A DNA stretch of 64,000 nt from Gigaspora rosea. Taxonomy: Eukaryota; Glomeromycota; Glomeromycetes; Diversisporales; Gigasporaceae. The position numbers and the translations under genes were made by a program. The DNA lies in contig QKWP01001206.1 in assembly GCA_003550325.1 (NCBI GenBank), forward strand, positions 93,078 through 157,077, read 5' to 3'. Below are positions 34,484 through 44,979 of this stretch, one piece after another. A model generated the notes under the pieces. That model was not told where the DNA came from. It searched no databases and was given only the letters and a program-made list of their open reading frames with translations. Positions within the stretch are counted from its first letter, which is position 1. Each line of letters begins with the position of its first letter.

Positions 34484-35740
34484 CTATTCATCGATAGTTT
34501 CTGGTATTTCTAATTCATAAATTTCACTAGCTATAAAAAGATTATTAAATAATATTATGATATAGAATAATCGATTGTTTTTTTAAAAAAAATAAAGATA
34601 TTATTACCTTGACATTTATTAGACGAAATAAAACAACTTTTATAATGGGAATCAACATAATCATGTATATCATCATTTTTTACATTCAGTAATTTTTTAT
34701 CAGATTCAGATAATTCAGATAAAATAATTTCATTATTCTGCCATTCTGCAAAAACATCACAAATTTCAGTTGCTGTGGGTCGTTCATTTGGGTTTATATT
34801 CCAACATTTCATCATTAAATTTGCATAGCATTTTGCTGTATTGTCATAAATATGTGGTCGTAAACCGTTACATACTTGAATTTGAAATTTTAACTCAGAT
34901 TGTAATTTTGATTTTAGTTCAAAAGGTACGGGTTTACCGTATAAAATTTCCCACATGATTATACCAAATGAATAAATATCAGATGCTTTAGTATACAAAT
35001 GTTCATTCAAGACTTCAGGAGCAATATAAGGTAAAACTCCACAAATTCCATCGGACTTTGATTTTAATGCAATATTAGCAGTTATCGAAAGACCCAAATC
35101 TGCAATGTATGCGCTTTTAAAACTATTAAGTAATATATTTCCGCTATGTAAATCACGATGAATAAGGTCATTATAATGAATTATATGAAGATCTGATGCA
35201 ATACATTGTAGCAGGTTTAATTTGTCCTTCCAATCCATTTGTGCTATGGTAAGTAGATTATTGCGCAAACAACCTTTTGAAGCATAATCCATGACAAGAA
35301 TATAATCTTTAGAAGTTGTGTCTTTTGATATACCGAAACATTTTAAAAATGTTGGATCCTTAAGACTAATATCACAATAAGCTTTTAACTTATTATTAAA
35401 ATAAAATATAATACGTTCAAATATTATTAACATAAATGATAAATAACAATAAAATAATTAATAAAAAAAATTAATAAAAAAAATTAAGAAACTACCTCTT
35501 TTATAAATTCCTTATGATAATTGTTTGAATTATGAAGCAATTTAAGCGCAACATCTCTGAGTAAATATTGACTTTTATCAAGCCATTTAGCAAAATATAC
35601 GGTTGCAAATCCACCTCTACCTATTTCTTCAATATCTTTAAATTCGTCATAAGGAATCCAAGACAACTGATATTTATTTTCTGTTAATATTTTTTTCAAA
35701 TCATCTTCAATTTCTGAATTATTTATCCACTCATTTGTAT
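34484..35740 (-). CDS. Protein kinase, three visible exons, 5' end missing
   Basis: A eukaryotic protein kinase of the tyrosine-kinase-like style common in Glomeromycotina. Visible exons (minus): 35740-35496, 35388-34608, 34530-34484. Introns of 107 and 77 bp are GT...AG; splicing gives continuous frame across both and a C-terminus SEIYELEIPETIDE before TAG at 34484-34486. Motifs: P-loop GRGGFATVY, VALKLL (beta-3 Lys), HRDLHSGN catalytic loop, DLG where DFG is usual, GVLPYIAPEVL activation segment, then SFGIIMWEI. No in-frame ATG exists in the first visible exon; a likely acceptor (TTAATAG) sits at 35741, so an upstream first exon is needed or the gene is truncated. The 5' exon was not found within 300 bp. 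The kinase core itself looks intact. Confidence 0.88.
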
Positions 35741-36202
35741 CTATTAATTATTTATAAAATTTTGTCAATTGATGAACTAATAAAATATTTTATAAAAATA
35801 ATAATTATGATATAATACCCAATGTTAAATCTTTTTCCCTAATCGTGATTTAAATGTAAAAATTATTTGAGTATATATTATATTTACTGATAATGTATAT
35901 ATTGAATGAGTATTGTAATTTGTTGCTCTGAATACTTCACTACCAATCAAACATCACGATCAGGTGTAAAAGTTCTTTTCTCTTAAAAATCGATTATGAT
36001 TTTTTTTTTTTTTTATAACTCCTGAGGAGATGCTAAGTGGAGTACTTTAATCGATTATGATTGAAAATTTCTTATGAAATCACTTTTTTTATTACGCCAT
36101 TATAACTTTATTTTAATTCTAACCTTGATTTTAATCAATAACACCTGATCTTATGATGGACTGGATACGTCAAAATGCATTCGCACAAATTTAACTCAAA
36201 AT
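35741..36202. other. Kinase upstream region, no further exon identified
   Basis: It contains two near-identical AATCGATTATGATT words (35988 and 36050) flanking a T-run. No frame joins the kinase exon in phase with a canonical donor that I could confirm. Confidence 0.4.
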
Positions 36203-37747
36203 TTACCTTTGATACCAGTCTTTTGCTTTATCTAGATCTCTTCCTATACCAATTCCATTTCGGTAACATTCGGCAACTTTTGAATTCCACTAGCGTCACC
36301 CATCTCTGCAGATTTTTGATAATAAATAAAAGCCTTATGTTCATCCTTTTCAATTCCAATTCCATGACGATAACAATCTCCAACGTTATATATTCCGTTA
36401 ATATTCCCCATCTCTGCAGATTTTTGATAATAAATAAAAGCCTTATGTTTATCCTTTTCAACTCCAATTCCGTAATCATAGCAATATCCAACGTTATATA
36501 TTCCCTTAATATTCCCCACCTCTGCAGATTTTTGATAATAAATGAAAGCCTTATGTTCATCTTTTTCTACTCCAATTCTATTAAGATAACAAGATCCAAC
36601 ATTAAATGTCCCTTTAGCGTCACCCTTATCGGCAGATTTTGAATAATAAATGAAAGCCTTATATTCATCCTTCTCAACTCCAATTCCTTCTTCATAACAA
36701 TATCCAACGTTATATATTCCGTTAATATTCCCCATCTCTGCAGATTTTTGATAATAAATGTCGCAGATCATAATTTAAAATGAAATCTACATTCTATACT
36801 TAACCTGCTAGCCTCCTAAAACCCATTAATACTTGTTTATTATAATTTTTTTTAAAACTAACCCTAACCCTAAACCCCTAACCCTAAAAAATGTACCCCA
36901 AAAAAATTTAGTTTTCGAGATTTTATACTATCATTTCATTTTAATCTGGATTTCATTATGATCTGTCACAATAAATGAAAGCCTTATGTTCATCCTTTTC
37001 AACTCCAATTCCTTTTTCGTAAAAATAACCAACATTAAATGCTCCACTAGCGTCACCCATCTCTGCAGATTTTTGATAATAAATGAAAGCCTTATGTTCA
37101 TCCTTTTCAATTCCAATTCCATAATGATAACAAAATCCAACGCTAAATATTCCGTTAATATTCCCCATCTCTGCAGATTTTTGATAATAAATAAAAGCCT
37201 TATGTTCATCTTTTTCAACTCCAATTCCAATTTGATAACAACATCCAACGTTATATGTTCCGTCAATATTCCCCATCTCTGCAGATTTTTGATAATAAAT
37301 GAAAGCCTTATGTTCATTCTTTTCAACTCCAGTTCCTTCATAATAACAATATCCAACTTTAAATATTCCTTCGGCATTTCCCATCTCTGCAGATTTTTGA
37401 TTATAAATGAAAGCCTTATTTGCATCCTTTTCAACCCATTTGCCGTAATAATAACAACTTGCAAGAATGATTTGAATTATAGGATTGACTTGATCATTTA
37501 AGCAAAAGTTGATTATATCAACTGGATTTTGTTTTTTGATTACTAAAAATTGTTCTAACATTTCAAACATTGAATGATCATCTTGGCCTTTCAATCGTTC
37601 ACTAACATACATTTTACACATTTCTTCAATAATTTCATTAACAAAATTGTGTGACTTGTTATTCTCTAAATGCAATTGGGTAACATTGTTGGCTAGTTGG
37701 GTAATATCTGATAAACTGTCAATTTGTTCTGGCTGTTTTTCGATCAT
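36203..37747 (-). pseudogene. Sel1-repeat protein gene split by a transposon
   Basis: Minus strand from ATG 37747 (MIEKQPEQIDS). An N-terminal helical region of ~95 residues is followed by about ten 36-residue Sel1-like repeats (KAFIYYQKSAEMGn..GIYnVGyCYxxGIGVEKDEH). Sel1/TPR-like solenoids mediate protein-protein contacts. The frame is open to 36970, stops inside a 209-bp insertion, and resumes exactly at 36760 in the middle of a KAFIYYQKS unit. A single-base shift near 36285 then separates the last unit from its expected end (VAECYRNGIGI...KAKDWYQ, stop at 36203-36205). The N-terminus and repeats resemble the intact gene at 42717. High identity between repeat units suggests recent unit amplification or homogenisation. 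Confidence 0.85.
36761..36969. mobile_element. 209-bp MITE in the Sel1 gene, perfect 8-bp TSD
   Basis: AATAAATG occurs exactly at 36753-36760 and 36970-36977. Ends are imperfect inverted repeats (TCGCAGATCATAAT against GTGACAGATCATAAT), with AAAATGAAAT further in on both sides. The core includes a telomere-like (CCCTAA)n stretch at 36864-36890. An 8-bp duplication fits hAT-like or related elements, but the ends are not typical hAT. The uninterrupted repeat unit on either side shows the insertion is precise. Confidence 0.88.
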
Positions 37748-38454
37748 ATTATTATAAATTACTTCTTGTCTCGAAAGATAAATGTGTTACATATGAAATC
37801 ATCAAATTTATTAAAAAATACATATGTATTGTGTTACATATTGTTCATTTATGTCTTTAGCTGCAATTACTGCATACATATACCAGGAACGTAGTCATGC
37901 ATGACGTAGTGTATGGTTTCCTGCCATCTAGAATGGCGAGTTCGCAAAATCTTGCATTTGATTGGGCGTTAAAAACCTATGATTTCACGTATCAATGTGC
38001 TGTGCTGGTGTAACATACTTCTACGTTCGTGTATGAGCATACCGGATTTAGGTCTTTGTGTTATTCTGAGAACGTAGTACAGTACTTAAGTGGAACGAAA
38101 TAAGGTAAAATACTGAAATATTCTCTATCGATATCAGACTGCCTTAAGATTCAAATTGTATTTATTGTGATCTATTTCGATTTTATTGAGTTTTTATTTA
38201 ATATTCTATTTAGTATCATCAACTTACCAAAAATTACTTCACAGAAGCTACGTATATTTAATCAATAACGTATCTTTAAATAAAATCGTAACTTCAATTA
38301 ATAACGTAGCTTTTAATATAGCAAAATTTAAATTATATGTACATAATCTACGTTGTAAAATATTATTATAAATAAAAATTGATTCATTTGAATTTTATTT
38401 TTTTAACTCTTTTAATAATTAAAGAGTAAAGTTATTTGTAACATAAGTGACAGC
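37748..38454. other. Upstream region of the split Sel1 gene; no gene
   Basis: Less AT-rich at 37880-38090, with several ACGTA words, which could be part of the promoter. The 61-codon frame at 38186 has no features. Confidence 0.4.
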
Positions 38455-38700
38455 GGCTTATGTATCACCCAACCAATCAGATTTCAGGATATCGTGTAAC
38501 GTAACACGATCAGAAAATTCAAACCAAACGTTCGTTTTATCAAAAAACCAACAAAAATCGCCTATTACTCAAAATCTGAATAGGAAACCACCTTCCGTGC
38601 TCTAACAAAAAGTTTTCCTTGAGCGATTTTACTATATACCCCAAACCCTAAACCTAAACCTAGGTGTCCACCCTAACCCTAAACTAACAAAAACTAAACT
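38455..38700. repeat. Dispersed repeat 'AAACGTTCGTT', copy 1, with telomere-like tail
   Basis: AATCAGATTTCAGGATATCG, CAAACGTTCGTTTTATC, GTGCTCTAACAAAAAGTTTTCC and GATTTTACTATAT (38478-38636) recur in the same order at 41797-41943 and in part at 62365-62445. After it comes CCCCAAACCCTAAACCTAAACC and more CCCTAA words (38639-38690). Terminal repeats were not resolved. Confidence 0.65.
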
Positions 38701-38959
38701 TTATGATGATCTACAGGTGACATTATCACATGCGTCGCATATAACTTAATCCTAATTAAATTACTTAATGCAGGCTTCACATATGTATTATGTAAGTAAA
38801 TTATGGTATAAAAAATATAAGGTATAGCATATTGTAAGTTACATATAAAAATTGAGTTACGGCGCATAAAAAAGTTACGGTGCACAAAACAGTTACAGTA
38901 TGGTCAAAATAATACGACACATACGCATGTTTCGACATGTCATGACTTAAAATAATGTG

Positions 38960-39065
38960 TCACAACGAGCTTATCCCAATGGCTTGAGATTCTAAGGCGT
39001 CACTAGTATCTATCCTTCCAGAATGTCAGAAGCTCGATAAAGCAGTTATTGACTTCGATCTTTCA
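38960..39065 (+). ncRNA. Possible tRNA-derived (SINE-like) sequence
   Basis: TGGCTTGAGATTCTAAGGCG at 38981-39000 resembles the A box of a leucine-type tRNA (TGGC..AG....TAAGGCG). A weaker B-box-like AAGCTCGATAAAG lies ~45 bp on, and a T-run follows at 39110. No cloverleaf can be drawn, so it is at best a tRNA-related pol III relic or SINE head. This is partly a recognition call. Confidence 0.3.
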
Positions 39066-39876
39066 ACTAATTTAAGAGCAATAGGTCAAAGAATCTACTA
39101 AAGCAAATGATTTTTTTTTTATAAATCTTTTTTTATTACAGTTCACATTTATAAACTTATATTAAGATCGTGTTGGCCTTTGTCATAACTTACAAAGAAT
39201 TACGTATAGCCTTAAATAACAATCCCCTTCATGTTATTTCAAGTAACGGGTATGCATTATTTTGAAACAACGAGTCAACATTTTGAACATGCATAAAATC
39301 TATTAATACATGTTATATTGATTTCAGGACGTGTCTGGGAGTTATTTTAAATCAAATATGACGTTTTTTTAAAGATACAACTTCAGTGAACGTTATTAAG
39401 ATTTCGTTTTTTTATTTTTTACTTTTTTTTTTTAAGGTGAGCACTTTGTTGCAGTAATCGCATTTTAATATTAGTAGAATTGTATAATTTATTAAATACA
39501 TATACCTAAACTTACGGCCAATTTATTTTCGAATTAGGCACTAGCCCACATTTGCTTTTTGTATCTGGATTTTGCTCAGTCTTAATGAGAAATGTTAATA
39601 CTGTAATCTAAAACTTCTAATTTTTGAATAATATCTCAGAAACATAGCTTAAATTTTATTGCCATTCCCGAAATTTTCTTATGAGGCTCATTTGTAAATA
39701 TCTTATTTTATATATCCTAATTTTTTTAGAAAAAATGTTGTTATTGTTTTTTTCTTATGTTGCAACAGATGCTTATTTTTGCTTAACTACTTATTAATCA
39801 GAATGTTTTATAAAATTGACTAATTTTTAATTTAATCACGGGTTTAATTGTGCTCTTATGGTTTTGATGCTCAATA
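39066..39876. other. No gene seen
   Basis: AT-rich; no credible frame, RNA gene or terminal repeat. GTTGGCCTTTGTCATAAC (39172) weakly recalls the GGCC-family MITE end. Confidence 0.45.
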
Positions 39877-39879
39877 TAA

Positions 39880-40253
39880 GGCCACGCAAAGTTAATTTTT
39901 CGATTTGCATTACACGGGATTCAAATTCCCGGTCGGTCGGTCGGAATTTTTTTTATTAATCTGTTATAAATTAATAGCCTTATGTTGCATCTAAGGCACG
40001 CAAAGTTTATTTTACGTTTTGCATAACACAGAATCAGAAAATTGGGGTTGACAGTCAGATTTTTCTATCGGCCCTATCGTACAATTTTGGAAAACTAAGG
40101 TCTCCATCGGGTGATACCGAAGTAATTTATGGTAAAAAATTAAATAGCAAAAATAGAAAAATTGGCATAATTGGGACTTAAAAAAAATTTTTTGGAAAAA
40201 TTGAAAAAATGGGACGGCGGGTAATGCAAAACAAAAACTAACTTTGCGTGGCC
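39880..40253. mobile_element. GGCCACGCAAAGTTAATT-family MITE, one full and one partial copy, TAA TSD
   Basis: The full copy is 39995-40253: ends GGCACGCAAAGTTTATTTT and GGCCACGCAAAGTTAGTTTT, with TAA at 39992-39994 and 40254-40256. A second left end (GGCCACGCAAAGTTAATTTTT preceded by TAA) starts at 39880 without a clear partner, so one copy has inserted into or next to another. A CGGTCGGTCGGTCGG run lies at 39931-39945. Relatives are at 46551, 56706 and 20110. Confidence 0.7.
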
Positions 40254-40256
40254 TAA

Positions 40257-41478
40257 CGTGTATGTTCAAATATTATCACAAAATTCTAATTTAGGAACAA
40301 TGAAATTTAAATTTGTACAATAGGCTCTTTCCTTGACAGTACTCTACTAAATAATAAAATTATTGTGAGTGCTTTTTACAAAACAGCATTTAAATCCATG
40401 AATAGCAATCATCACAAGTATTTTTTGTTATAATTTCATTGGTTTTGGTATTTAGCATAAAACTTATTAGACAACGCATTTGGAGTACTCTATTTGAACT
40501 GGTATTTATCTATATGTTATGCATGTCATTATTAATTGATTATAGTTGTATCAAGCAGCTATCTCAATGGGATTTGTTCGTGATTGGAATGATGCTCAAT
40601 CATTTCTATAAATCGAAATTAAATTGAAGTGATCTTTATATCAATTTTACCAAGATTCATTATACAGTACATAATGCAGATTTTAAATTTCTTTCAATTA
40701 GAGTAACTTTATAAAAAAAGATAATTGTTAGATCCAAGTTTTTTTGATCGAAATTACTCTATTTTCTTAGCGATAGGCATTTTATTAACCATAGAGGGAG
40801 ACACTTAAGAACAACCTAAATTGATACAATCTGTACAGATTAACTGTTATATAAATTACAAAATTATCTGCCATAGTTATCTGTTATAATTGACTTAATT
40901 AACCGATAAAATACTCATTTCTGTAGTAATAATGCCTTTTTAATTTGGTTGTTTGACAATTTCTTAAATTTAAACCCATGAATAGAAATGCTGTGGAACT
41001 AGAGCAAACTGCTGAACCAGTTATCGTTTTAAGTAAAAACCAAATCGTTAGAAAAATTCACTATCAGTGATCTATAAACAATTTAGCCAACAAAGTCACT
41101 AACAGAAAATTCCTCGTCAATTTTGGTATATATCATGCATACCATGCCCTAATCCTAAATCTAATGTTAAAGATTTTTATTGCTTTTGATTTTCACGCTA
41201 CGCCTGGTCCCGAAAAATGATAGATGTTTGATTACGTTATAGTCATATTTTTCTGCCAGACTTCCTATCTGTAAAAACCGGTTGAACTAGCTGGTTTACC
41301 ATGTCTATTAGATTCGTAAAAATGATTTACAAAATGATTTAAAACATTTGTTCTTTTTAGGTAATCCAATTATTTATATTCAAATGTTGACTGTTGAATG
41401 CGACTTTAAATCCACAGAATCTCCGATGTTCACATGACATGGTGTTCTACAAAGGTCACTAAGCGCAATAATAGAGGA
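40257..41478. other. No gene seen
   Basis: An open frame at 40439-40627 is hydrophobic and unsupported. No repeats with clear ends. Confidence 0.45.
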
Positions 41479-41639
41479 CATTCACGCCTGGCTATAATGA
41501 CACTAGTTTTGACACAATTTTTAAAATTTATATTTTTATTAGGTCCCAACTTATTAAAATTATATTAATTTTACCTTTCTATAAGCATAGCCTTATTATA
41601 ATCATGGCCCAAGAGTGTGATTATAGCCAGGTGTGACTG
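41479..41639. mobile_element. 161-bp MITE, pogo-like ends
   Basis: Ends CATTCACGCCTGGCTATAAT and CAGTCACACCTGGCTATAAT are inverted repeats. TA follows the right end (41640-41641); the left flank is GA, presumably a mutated TA. Related in style to, but distinct from, the CAGTCAGACCTC elements. Confidence 0.7.
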
Positions 41640-41794
41640 TATCTAAACTTGCTTTAAATTGATTTAAAACAAAAATAAGTGGCTTTATATCATCATGGTT
41701 TAATCACACGCCATCCCTACATACGTCATAAAACTATGAATTTGCATACCGAAAACGTCAGGTTTGCGGAGCAGATCTTCTAAACTACGAATCA

Positions 41795-41955
41795 GATTTC
41801 AAGATTAGGTGTCACGTAATACGATGCGGAAGATTCAAAGCAAGACGTTCGTTCTGCCAAAAATCGCTCATAGCTCAAAAATTAGCACAAGAAACCACTT
41901 TTTGTGCTCTAACAAAAAGTTTTCTTTGGACAATTTTACTATATAAACTATCCCT
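41795..41955. repeat. Dispersed repeat 'AAACGTTCGTT', copy 2
   Basis: AATCAGATTTCAAGATTAGG, AAGACGTTCGTTCTGCC, GTGCTCTAACAAAAAGTTTTC and ATTTTACTATATAAAC match copy 1 at 38478 in order and spacing. It ends shortly before the MITE at 41980. Confidence 0.65.
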
Positions 41956-41979
41956 CTCTAGATCTTAACCATGACCTAA

Positions 41980-42114
41980 GGGAGGCGTTAAATATCATGT
42001 GATTTTCTAGGGGGTCAAAATTTTGAAAATTACATATAAAGACCTGACAATTTTCATATGTAAAGGTAGGGGGCCTCTGATAAAAAAAAAAACAGGTGAT
42101 AAATGACATGGCCC
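41980..42114. mobile_element. 135-bp MITE with TAA TSD
   Basis: TAA at 41977-41979 and 42115-42117. Ends GGGAGGCGTTAAATATCATG and GGGCCATGTCATTTATCACC. The internal GGGGGCCTCTGATAAAAA is shared with the copy at 10860. Same family as 1285. Confidence 0.75.
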
Positions 42115-42266
42115 TAACCTAAGCCTTAATGAATTTTAAGATTTTTGTCTGCGCCGCAAAAGAGCCTTGTACACATTTTTGGTATGCTACAGTATAAATT
42201 TTACATGCTGTATGACAACGGAAACAATATTTAATGTACAGTAACAGGAGTTCGCCATCAAAAGTA

Positions 42267-42479
42267 CGGGCAGATGATCATCAGCGCCACAGATTCTCGA
42301 TTTTGATTGACTAAGATTAATAACGATTATCGAAATTTTACTAATAAAATCACAACTGCTCATTAAGTAAAAAAGATCCCTACAATAAAATGGACCTATT
42401 TTACAAAAATTTCTATTATTAAATGAAAAAAAAAATTAAATTGTCAAAGAGTAGATGTGGCGCTGATCATCTGACCGGG
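42267..42479. mobile_element. ~213-bp MITE upstream of the Sel1 gene
   Basis: CGGGCAGATGATCATCAGCG at the left pairs with CGCTGATCATCTGACCGGG at the right (inverted), continuing through GCGCCACA. The interior is AT-rich. It sits ~240 bp before the Sel1 start and may have altered that promoter; the TSD is unclear. Confidence 0.7.
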
Positions 42480-42716
42480 ATCTTTAATTTTAGCCGATCA
42501 AAATCTTGCTGATTAGCCTAACTAATTTTAATAAATATTTACACATTTCATGCGCTAGTTTGTAATTCAGTAATTAATATAGTCATTAACGATATAATAA
42601 TTTAATCATGTGTGCAATGAAGTCATACGTTACATAAAGTGATACAGTTTTAACAAATAAAATGTTATTTAATAACAATAATGCTTGTCACAACAATTTT
42701 TTTTCTTGCTTTTAAA

Positions 42717-43631
42717 ATGTCAAATAATTTAGCTGCAGAACATCCAAAAACAACCATAAGTTCATCAAACGAAAATACTCAAATAATTGACAATTTTAAT
42801 CAATTATATTTAAAAGATGATAGTCTTCTTGCTAAAATTGTTAAAGAATTATATAATAAATACAATGAAGAAGGTTTAAAAACTGACGATTTGAAATTAA
42901 TAATTAACTCATTGGATCAAATTTTAATAAAAGAGAATGAAAATCCTGATAATATTATCAATTGGTGCCTGAATAATCAAAATAATCCTATGGCTCAAAT
43001 CGTTCTTGCAAGGTGTTATCGTTTTGGTAAATGGATTGAAAAGAATGAACATAAAGCATTTATTCATTATCAAAAGTCGGCTAATATGGAGTTTGCTGAT
43101 GGAATATATGGTGTTGGACATTGTTATAAAATCGGAATTGGTGTTAAAAAAGATGAAAATAAGGCATTTATTCATTATCAAAAAGCTGCCGATATGGGTC
43201 TTATTTATGGAATTTATAATGTTGGACATTGTTATCAAATAGGAATTGGTGTTGAAAAGGATGAAAATAAAGCATTCATTTATTATAAAAAATCGGCTGA
43301 AATGGGTCTTGTTTATGGAATATATAACGTTGGATATTGTTATCGTCATGGAATTGGTGTTGAAATGGATGAACAAAAGGCATTCATTTATTATCAAAAA
43401 TCGGCTGATATGGGTTATGTTAATGGAATGTATGGTGTTGGATATTGTTATCGTCATGGAATTGGTGTTGAAAAGGATGAACACAAGGCATTCCTTAATT
43501 ATCAAAAAGCTGCTAATATGGGTTATGCTAATGCAATTGAAGTTGTTGGTCGTTGTTATCTTCATGGATATGGAGTTAAGAAAGATGAATATAAGGCTTT
43601 TATTTATTATAAAAAATTGGCTGAAATGTAA
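42717..43631 (+). CDS. Sel1-repeat protein, intact
   Basis: The start is chosen at ATG 42717 (MSNNLAAEHP); an in-frame ATG 36 bp upstream would add the hydrophobic MLVTTIFFLAFK. The chosen start gives 304 residues. Residues ~1-95 are polar and helical (IDNFNQLYLKDDSLLAKIVKELYNKYNEE), with DNIINWCLNNQNNPMAQIVLARCY leading into about six 36-residue Sel1-like units (KAFIHYQKSANM...GIGVKKDENK), ending on a partial unit and TAA... in KKLAEM. Single exon. It is paralogous to the minus-strand gene at 36203-37747 over the whole length. Sel1 repeats form alpha-solenoids and act as adaptors; in these fungi they often accompany kinases, but a specific role cannot be read from sequence. Confidence 0.88.
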   Translation: MSNNLAAEHPKTTISSSNENTQIIDNFNQLYLKDDSLLAKIVKELYNKYNEEGLKTDDLKLIINSLDQILIKENENPDNIINWCLNNQNNPMAQIVLARCYRFGKWIEKNEHKAFIHYQKSANMEFADGIYGVGHCYKIGIGVKKDENKAFIHYQKAADMGLIYGIYNVGHCYQIGIGVEKDENKAFIYYKKSAEMGLVYGIYNVGYCYRHGIGVEMDEQKAFIYYQKSADMGYVNGMYGVGYCYRHGIGVEKDEHKAFLNYQKAANMGYANAIEVVGRCYLHGYGVKKDEYKAFIYYKKLAEM

Positions 43632-43855
43632 AAAAATGTTCTCTGTAACTTTACTATAAATTGGCAGTAAAAAAAAAAAAAAATAGATATATATATATAA
43701 TGTAGTAAGTCCGCACAAAATTATATATATTTGGTTTTCAATATCATGAGACAATGATCAATGACTCGAGTGTGCGGGGTTTTTTATAGCAAAAATTTTG
43801 TTATAATGATAATAATAAAAATTTATTAAAGTTTACTGTTTCGCAGGTTGTTGCT

Positions 43856-43988
43856 CATTTTTCCGATGGTTATTTTATCTGGTATCACATTGAGTTAGGT
43901 TTAGCATTTTATTATTTGCAAGTATATATTATTAGTAAATTATTATCTTGTGTGATGTCTGTCGGTCAAATGATATTCGGGAAAATTA
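43856..43988. mobile_element. ~133-bp MITE (ATTTTCCCGA family), copy 1
   Basis: CATTTTTCCGATGGTTATTT at the left pairs with AAATGATATTCGGGAAAATT at the right; TATCTGGTATCAC and GTGATGTCTGTCGG are the next matched block. No ORF. It shares the CGACAGACAT word with the copy at 44579. Confidence 0.65.
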
Positions 43989-44103
43989 TACGTAATCGTG
44001 GAATGTAATTATTTATATATTTTTAAACCTACTTTTTCCAATACTGTGTTTTTAGTGGGATTGCTATTATTCTGGTTTTGTATTTATAAAAAAAAAAAAA
44101 AAA

Positions 44104-44530
44104 GAGCAAAAGGCTTTCGAATATTATCAAAAAGTTTCAGAGATGAAAAGCTAGAGGATGGGGAACGTTAGAGGAACATGCGGCGCTTATTTTGGTTATG
44201 AAAAAGGAATTGAGGTTGAAAAGATAAACGGAAGGCTTTCAAATATTATCAGAAAGTTTCAGAGATGGGACATTGTTGTTATTAAGAAGGGATCTAATTT
44301 GAATAGGCGAATAAAGGCGTTCAAATATTATCAAAAAGCTTCAGAGATGGGGAACGCTGAGAAGCATATGGCGTTGGTTACCGTTATAAAAAAGGAATCG
44401 AAGTTGAAAAGGATGGTCGAAAAGCTTTCAAATATTATCAAAAAGCTTCAAAGATGGGAAAACTAGAGGAACATGTGGCATTGGTTTTTGTTATAAAATA
44501 GGAATTAGAGTTGAAAAGGACACTTCAGAG
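44104..44530 (+). pseudogene. Decayed Sel1-repeat relic
   Basis: Four AAAGGCTTTC.AATATTATC-type units (44108, 44232, 44314, 44418) encode KAFxYYQKxSEMG-like pieces with YFGYEKGIEVEK/YRYKKGIEVEK, but stops and shifts break every unit and there is no start. It lies 470 bp after the intact Sel1 gene. The units differ from those genes (FEYYQK, GIEVEK), so this is a relic of a different Sel1 family member, not a tail of the upstream gene. Confidence 0.75.
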
Positions 44531-44578
44531 ATGTAGGATTCTACTGAAGCACTCTTTTTGTTGAAAAGTATTACATAT

Positions 44579-44700
44579 AATTTTCCCGAAGGTCATTTCA
44601 CCGACAGACCATTTACCTGACATCATACAATTGATATTTACTACTAACCCTATGTGATATCAGATAAATGGCCTGCCAGTGAAATGATCATCGGGAAAAT
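44579..44700. mobile_element. ~122-bp MITE (ATTTTCCCGA family), copy 2
   Basis: ATTTTCCCGAAGGTCATTTC pairs with GAAATGATCATCGGGAAAAT; the interior continues as an inverted repeat (CAGACCATTTACCTGACATC with GATATCAGATAAATGGCCTG). Inserted just beyond the Sel1 relic. Confidence 0.75.
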
Positions 44701-44979
44701 GAACAACCTTTATATACACCTATTTGTTATATTCAGTTCTCGTTACATTTTTTTTCTCATATGTATTTTCATTATTTGTTATAATCCCAGGCTTAGTTCA
44801 AATTTGTCTTGTTGAAGCCCGCTGGGAGGATGCGCAATAACCAATTTAGAAATCGTAACGAATTCTGTGCAGTCGAGGTGAGTTTTGTACATTTTCAAGG
44901 TGGATTTTGTACAGATAGTAACGTTATCTGTAGGAAAGTGTGTGATGGGAGTAATATCTGTATATAGTTAAGTGAAATC

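Noticed and set aside
36175..37501. Two long plus-strand ORFs (36175-36642 and 36986-37501) with SVNIPHLCRFLIINKSLMFILFN repeats
   Set aside because: They are exact antisense or frame shadows of the minus-strand Sel1 repeats; the repetitive DNA keeps several frames open.
39905..39946. GGATTCAAATTCCC resembling a tRNA T-arm
   Set aside because: No acceptor or anticodon stem around it; it lies in the partial MITE and next to a CGGT repeat.
42924..43754. 276-codon minus-strand ORF opposite the Sel1 gene, plus overlapping plus-strand frames at 43006 and 43246
   Set aside because: Shadow frames of the intact Sel1 gene; composition is Ile/Phe/Ser-rich with no independent support.
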